NCBI RefSeq assembly: GCF_019431045.1 | Contig: NZ_JAHXPT010000020.1 | Location: 1-36,142 of the forward strand | DNA length: 36,142 nt | Direction of reading: 5' to 3' | From: Clostridium weizhouense | GTDB taxonomy: Bacteria; Bacillota; Clostridia; Clostridiales; Clostridiaceae | Part shown: positions 33,700 to 36,142 of the stretch, in pieces | How the letters are laid out: the number at the start of each line of letters is the position of its first letter | How positions within the stretch are numbered: the first letter of the stretch is position 1 | Notes under the pieces: generated by a model | Database searches by the model: none | The model's input: only the letters and a program-made list of their open reading frames with translations | What the model was told of the DNA's origin: nothing | Position numbers and translations under genes: made by a program

Positions 33700-33820
33700 A
33701 GGCATAATCCCAAAATAACAAGTCCATCTGCCAAACCTATTTCCAATTATACTACGTCAGCAAATTTGCCTAATGAAAAAAATCAGTGCATTTAGCTTCG
33801 TTATTTTCGTTCATATGCCT
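33700..33820. repeat. Long copy of the dispersed MITE-like repeat (R2)
   Basis: 121 bp with ends AGGCATA (33700-33706) and TATGCCT (33814-33820). It aligns along its length with the complement of 25239-25393, with about 34 bp less in the middle. The right end (TTATTTTCGTTCATATGCCT) is nearly shared with the short copy at 30057. A TATAAT lies four bases beyond it (33824-33829) and could be the -10 of ygiQ, whose -35 region would then fall inside the element. Confidence 0.75.
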
Positions 33821-33889
33821 TATTATAATATCAACACTATTAAAAAAATAGTACAAAATTAGAATTTTATGAATTGGAGTTAATTATAT

Positions 33890-35911
33890 ATGAAACTTTG
33901 TAAAGAATTTTTACCTATCTGTAAAGAAGATTTGTTAAAAAGAAAAATTGATCAACTAGATTTTATAATTGTTACCGGTGATGCTTATGTTGATCACCCT
34001 TCATTTGGTACAGCTATTATAGGTAGAACACTTGAAGCACAAGGATTTACTGTAGGAATTATAGCACAGCCTAAATGGCATAACTGTGAAGACTTCAAAA
34101 AATTAGGTCGTCCAAAATACGGTTTTTTAGTTAATTCAGGTAATATAGACTCTATGGTTAATCATTATACTGCTGCAAAAAGAATTAGACGTGAAGATTT
34201 ATATTCTCCTGGTGGTGAAGCTGGTCATAGACCTGATCGGGCTGTCATTGTTTACTGTAATAGAATCAGAGAAGCTTATAAAGATGTCTCAATAGCAATA
34301 GGTGGAATTGAAGCGAGTTTAAGAAGATTTGCTCACTATGATTACTGGGATAATAAGGTTAGAAGAAGTATTCTTTTAGATTCTAAAGCAGATTTATTAA
34401 TGTATGGTATGGGTGAAAAAACTGTAGTTCAAATTGCTGATCTATTAAGATATGGTGCAAATATAAAAAATATCACTAATGTTAGAGGCACATGTTATTT
34501 AACTAATGATATATCAAATATTGAAAACGCTGTTATTGTACCATCTTATGAAGAAGTTGTAAGTGATAAAAATGCTTATGCAGAAGCTTATAAGTTAGAA
34601 TATTATGAACAGGATTCTATTAATGGTAAAACTATAATTCAAAAGTACGGTGATAGATATTTAATTCAAAATCCACCTCAAGAAAACTTAACTCAAGAGG
34701 AAATGGATATTACATATAATTTACCTTATACAAGAACTTATCATCCAATATATGAAGCTAAAGGTGGAATACCTGCTATAAAAGAAGTTAAATTTTCAAT
34801 CACAAGCCATAGAGGATGTTTTGGATCATGCTCATTTTGCGCATTAACTTTTCATCAAGGAAGAGTTATTCAAAACAGAAGCCAAAACTCTATAATTGAT
34901 GAAGCTAAATTATTAACTACTTTGCCTGATTTTAAAGGATATATTCATGATATTGGCGGTCCAACTGCTGACTTTAGACATAGAGCTTGTAAAAAACAAG
35001 AAGTGCATGGAACATGTAAGACAAAACAATGTATGTTTCCAGCACCTTGTAAAAATTTAAAAATTGATCATACAGAATATCTATCTTTATTAAAAAAAGT
35101 TAGAAAATTACCTGGTATAAAAAAAGTGTTTATCCGTTCTGGAATAAGATATGACTATTTAATTCATGATAAAAATGATTCATTCTTCAAAGAACTATGT
35201 GAACATCACATAAGTGGTCAATTAAAAGTAGCACCCGAACATGTTGTACCAAAAGTACTAAATCAAATGGGAAAACCAACAAGAGAAGTGTATGATAGAT
35301 TTGTTACTAAATATTTTAATATAAATAAGAAGTTAAACAAAAAGCAATTCTTAGTACCATATTTAATGTCTTCCCATCCAGGTTCTGACTTAAATGCAGC
35401 TATAGAACTTGCACAATATATTAAAGAAATGGGATATACACCAGAACAAGTACAAGATTTTTATCCTACTCCTGGTAGCTTATCAACTACTATGTACTAT
35501 ACTGGATTTAATCCTATTACAGGAGAAGAAGTTTACGTTCCAAAAACTCCTGAAGAAAAAGAAATGCAAAGAGCTTTAATTCAATTTGCAGTTCCAAAAA
35601 ATCATTTAAAAGTAAAAAAAGCTTTAATTAAAGCACATAGAGAAGATTTAATTGGTACTGGAAAAAATTGCTTGATCGGTTTTACTCCTGGTAAAGTTGG
35701 ATATCAAGGTAAACATAAAAATAATAAATCATCTAATAATGATGGAGAAAATAATTTAAATAGAAATAATAGTAAATCTTCTAATAAAAACAGTAAAGAG
35801 TCTTCTTTAAAAAGCAATTTAACTAATAGAAAAACCCAAAATGAAAATAGTAAGAATTTTAAAAGTTCTTCATATAAAAACAAAAATAATTCTAAAAGAA
35901 GAATTAAATAA
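33890..35911 (+). CDS. YgiQ family radical SAM protein
   Basis: A radical SAM enzyme of unknown reaction (UPF0313/YgiQ). The 673 residues have the conserved N-terminal domain ([40 protein letters not shown]), the [4Fe-4S]/SAM motif [18 protein letters not shown] with Cys310, Cys314 and Cys317, and the family segments [25 protein letters not shown] and [18 protein letters not shown]. The last 80 residues or so are low-complexity Asn/Ser/Lys and likely disordered. The ATG at 33890 follows GGAG by about ten bases. It is the only plus-strand gene here, divergent from the MgtE-N/CBS gene. No clear terminator follows. Confidence 0.93.
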   Translation: MKLCKEFLPICKEDLLKRKIDQLDFIIVTGDAYVDHPSFGTAIIGRTLEAQGFTVGIIAQPKWHNCEDFKKLGRPKYGFLVNSGNIDSMVNHYTAAKRIRREDLYSPGGEAGHRPDRAVIVYCNRIREAYKDVSIAIGGIEASLRRFAHYDYWDNKVRRSILLDSKADLLMYGMGEKTVVQIADLLRYGANIKNITNVRGTCYLTNDISNIENAVIVPSYEEVVSDKNAYAEAYKLEYYEQDSINGKTIIQKYGDRYLIQNPPQENLTQEEMDITYNLPYTRTYHPIYEAKGGIPAIKEVKFSITSHRGCFGSCSFCALTFHQGRVIQNRSQNSIIDEAKLLTTLPDFKGYIHDIGGPTADFRHRACKKQEVHGTCKTKQCMFPAPCKNLKIDHTEYLSLLKKVRKLPGIKKVFIRSGIRYDYLIHDKNDSFFKELCEHHISGQLKVAPEHVVPKVLNQMGKPTREVYDRFVTKYFNINKKLNKKQFLVPYLMSSHPGSDLNAAIELAQYIKEMGYTPEQVQDFYPTPGSLSTTMYYTGFNPITGEEVYVPKTPEEKEMQRALIQFAVPKNHLKVKKALIKAHREDLIGTGKNCLIGFTPGKVGYQGKHKNNKSSNNDGENNLNRNNSKSSNKNSKESSLKSNLTNRKTQNENSKNFKSSSYKNKNNSKRRIK

Positions 35912-36045
35912 ATATATGCTTTTAAATAACTGTTAATATTATAGTATAAAGCTCATGGACAGGATTAAAATAGGAAACTTGACTCATATACATTCGTCCA
36001 GTAAGTTAGAGAAACAAAATATTAACATTATATTTTAAAACATAA

Positions 36046-36142
36046 AAAATGAGGGACTATCTAATTTTTGATACATCCCTTGTCAAGTAGACAAGAAAAA
36101 TAATTAAATTCAAGGTTGTAATATAACCAGCATTCGAGAGAG
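36046..36142 (-). mobile_element. Possible end of an IS3-like insertion sequence (runs off the right edge)
   Basis: The stretch has two compact hairpins, AGGGA-c-TATC / GATA-ca-TCCCT (36051-36079) and CTTGTC / GACAAG (36079-36095). On the minus strand it reads CTTGTCTACTTGACAAGGG, which resembles terminal sequence of IS3-group elements as I remember it. No transposase is in the window; it would lie to the right on the minus strand. The upstream part, 35912-36045, shows only a long-range TGGAC / GTCCA pair. This is a weak call based on memory of terminal motifs. Confidence 0.3.

Overview
The window is strongly AT-rich, almost all genes lie on the minus strand, ribosome-binding sites are strong GGAGG types, and the proteins look like those of Clostridium sensu stricto (cluster I). 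A complete glycolytic block headed by CggR, a K+-dependent membrane pyrophosphatase, a Cys T-box and a VanW/GH25 envelope neighbourhood all fit a chromosomal, anaerobic, Gram-positive core region. I cannot name the species from sequence alone.

Layout from left to right, with transcription mostly leftward. (1) 1-95 is the first 31 codons of a sulfide dehydrogenase/NfnA-like flavoprotein. (2) smpB and rnr (439-3260) cover trans-translation and RNA decay, but no ssrA follows smpB. (3) 3481-4160 has no convincing protein gene. It ends in a clear minus-strand terminator and holds eight copies of a 12-bp core, mostly 21 bp apart. (4) hppA (4224-6251), then secG and eno (6625-8365), each with its own terminator. 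(5) A small kinase-fold protein, gpmI and an HD-GYP protein (8601-11981). (6) tpiA, pgk, gap, cggR and rpoN (12175-18109); a CggR operator with two GGGAC half-sites exactly 20 bp apart lies upstream of cggR. (7) A DegV protein and trmL (18381-19697). (8) An envelope group: VanW-domain protein, GH25 muramidase with a FnIII-like tail, an OmpR-type two-component pair and ddl (20186-26763). (9) nth, plsC, queG, cysE and cysK (27051-31055), preceded by a T-box with specifier TGC (Cys). (10) A soluble PRC-barrel/MgtE-N/CBS protein (31794-33044) with a 27-codon upstream ORF and two competing leader hairpins. (11) The only plus-strand gene, a YgiQ-family radical SAM protein (33890-35911), then a possible insertion-sequence end at the right edge.

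How the genes fit together: CggR should repress its own gene plus gap-pgk-tpiA according to glycolytic flux. gpmI and eno are separate units. gpmI has a good promoter with two upstream direct repeats five helical turns apart. eno has a Fur-box-like palindrome in its leader. Cysteine supply (cysE, cysK) is under tRNA-Cys control and is apparently co-transcribed with queG, plsC and nth.

The least ordinary parts are the iteron-like array and orphan terminator between rnr and hppA, a dispersed MITE-like repeat family with AGGCATA/TATGCCT ends (two long and two short copies), the candidate translational attenuator upstream of the MgtE-N/CBS gene, and the paired repeats upstream of the gpmI promoter.
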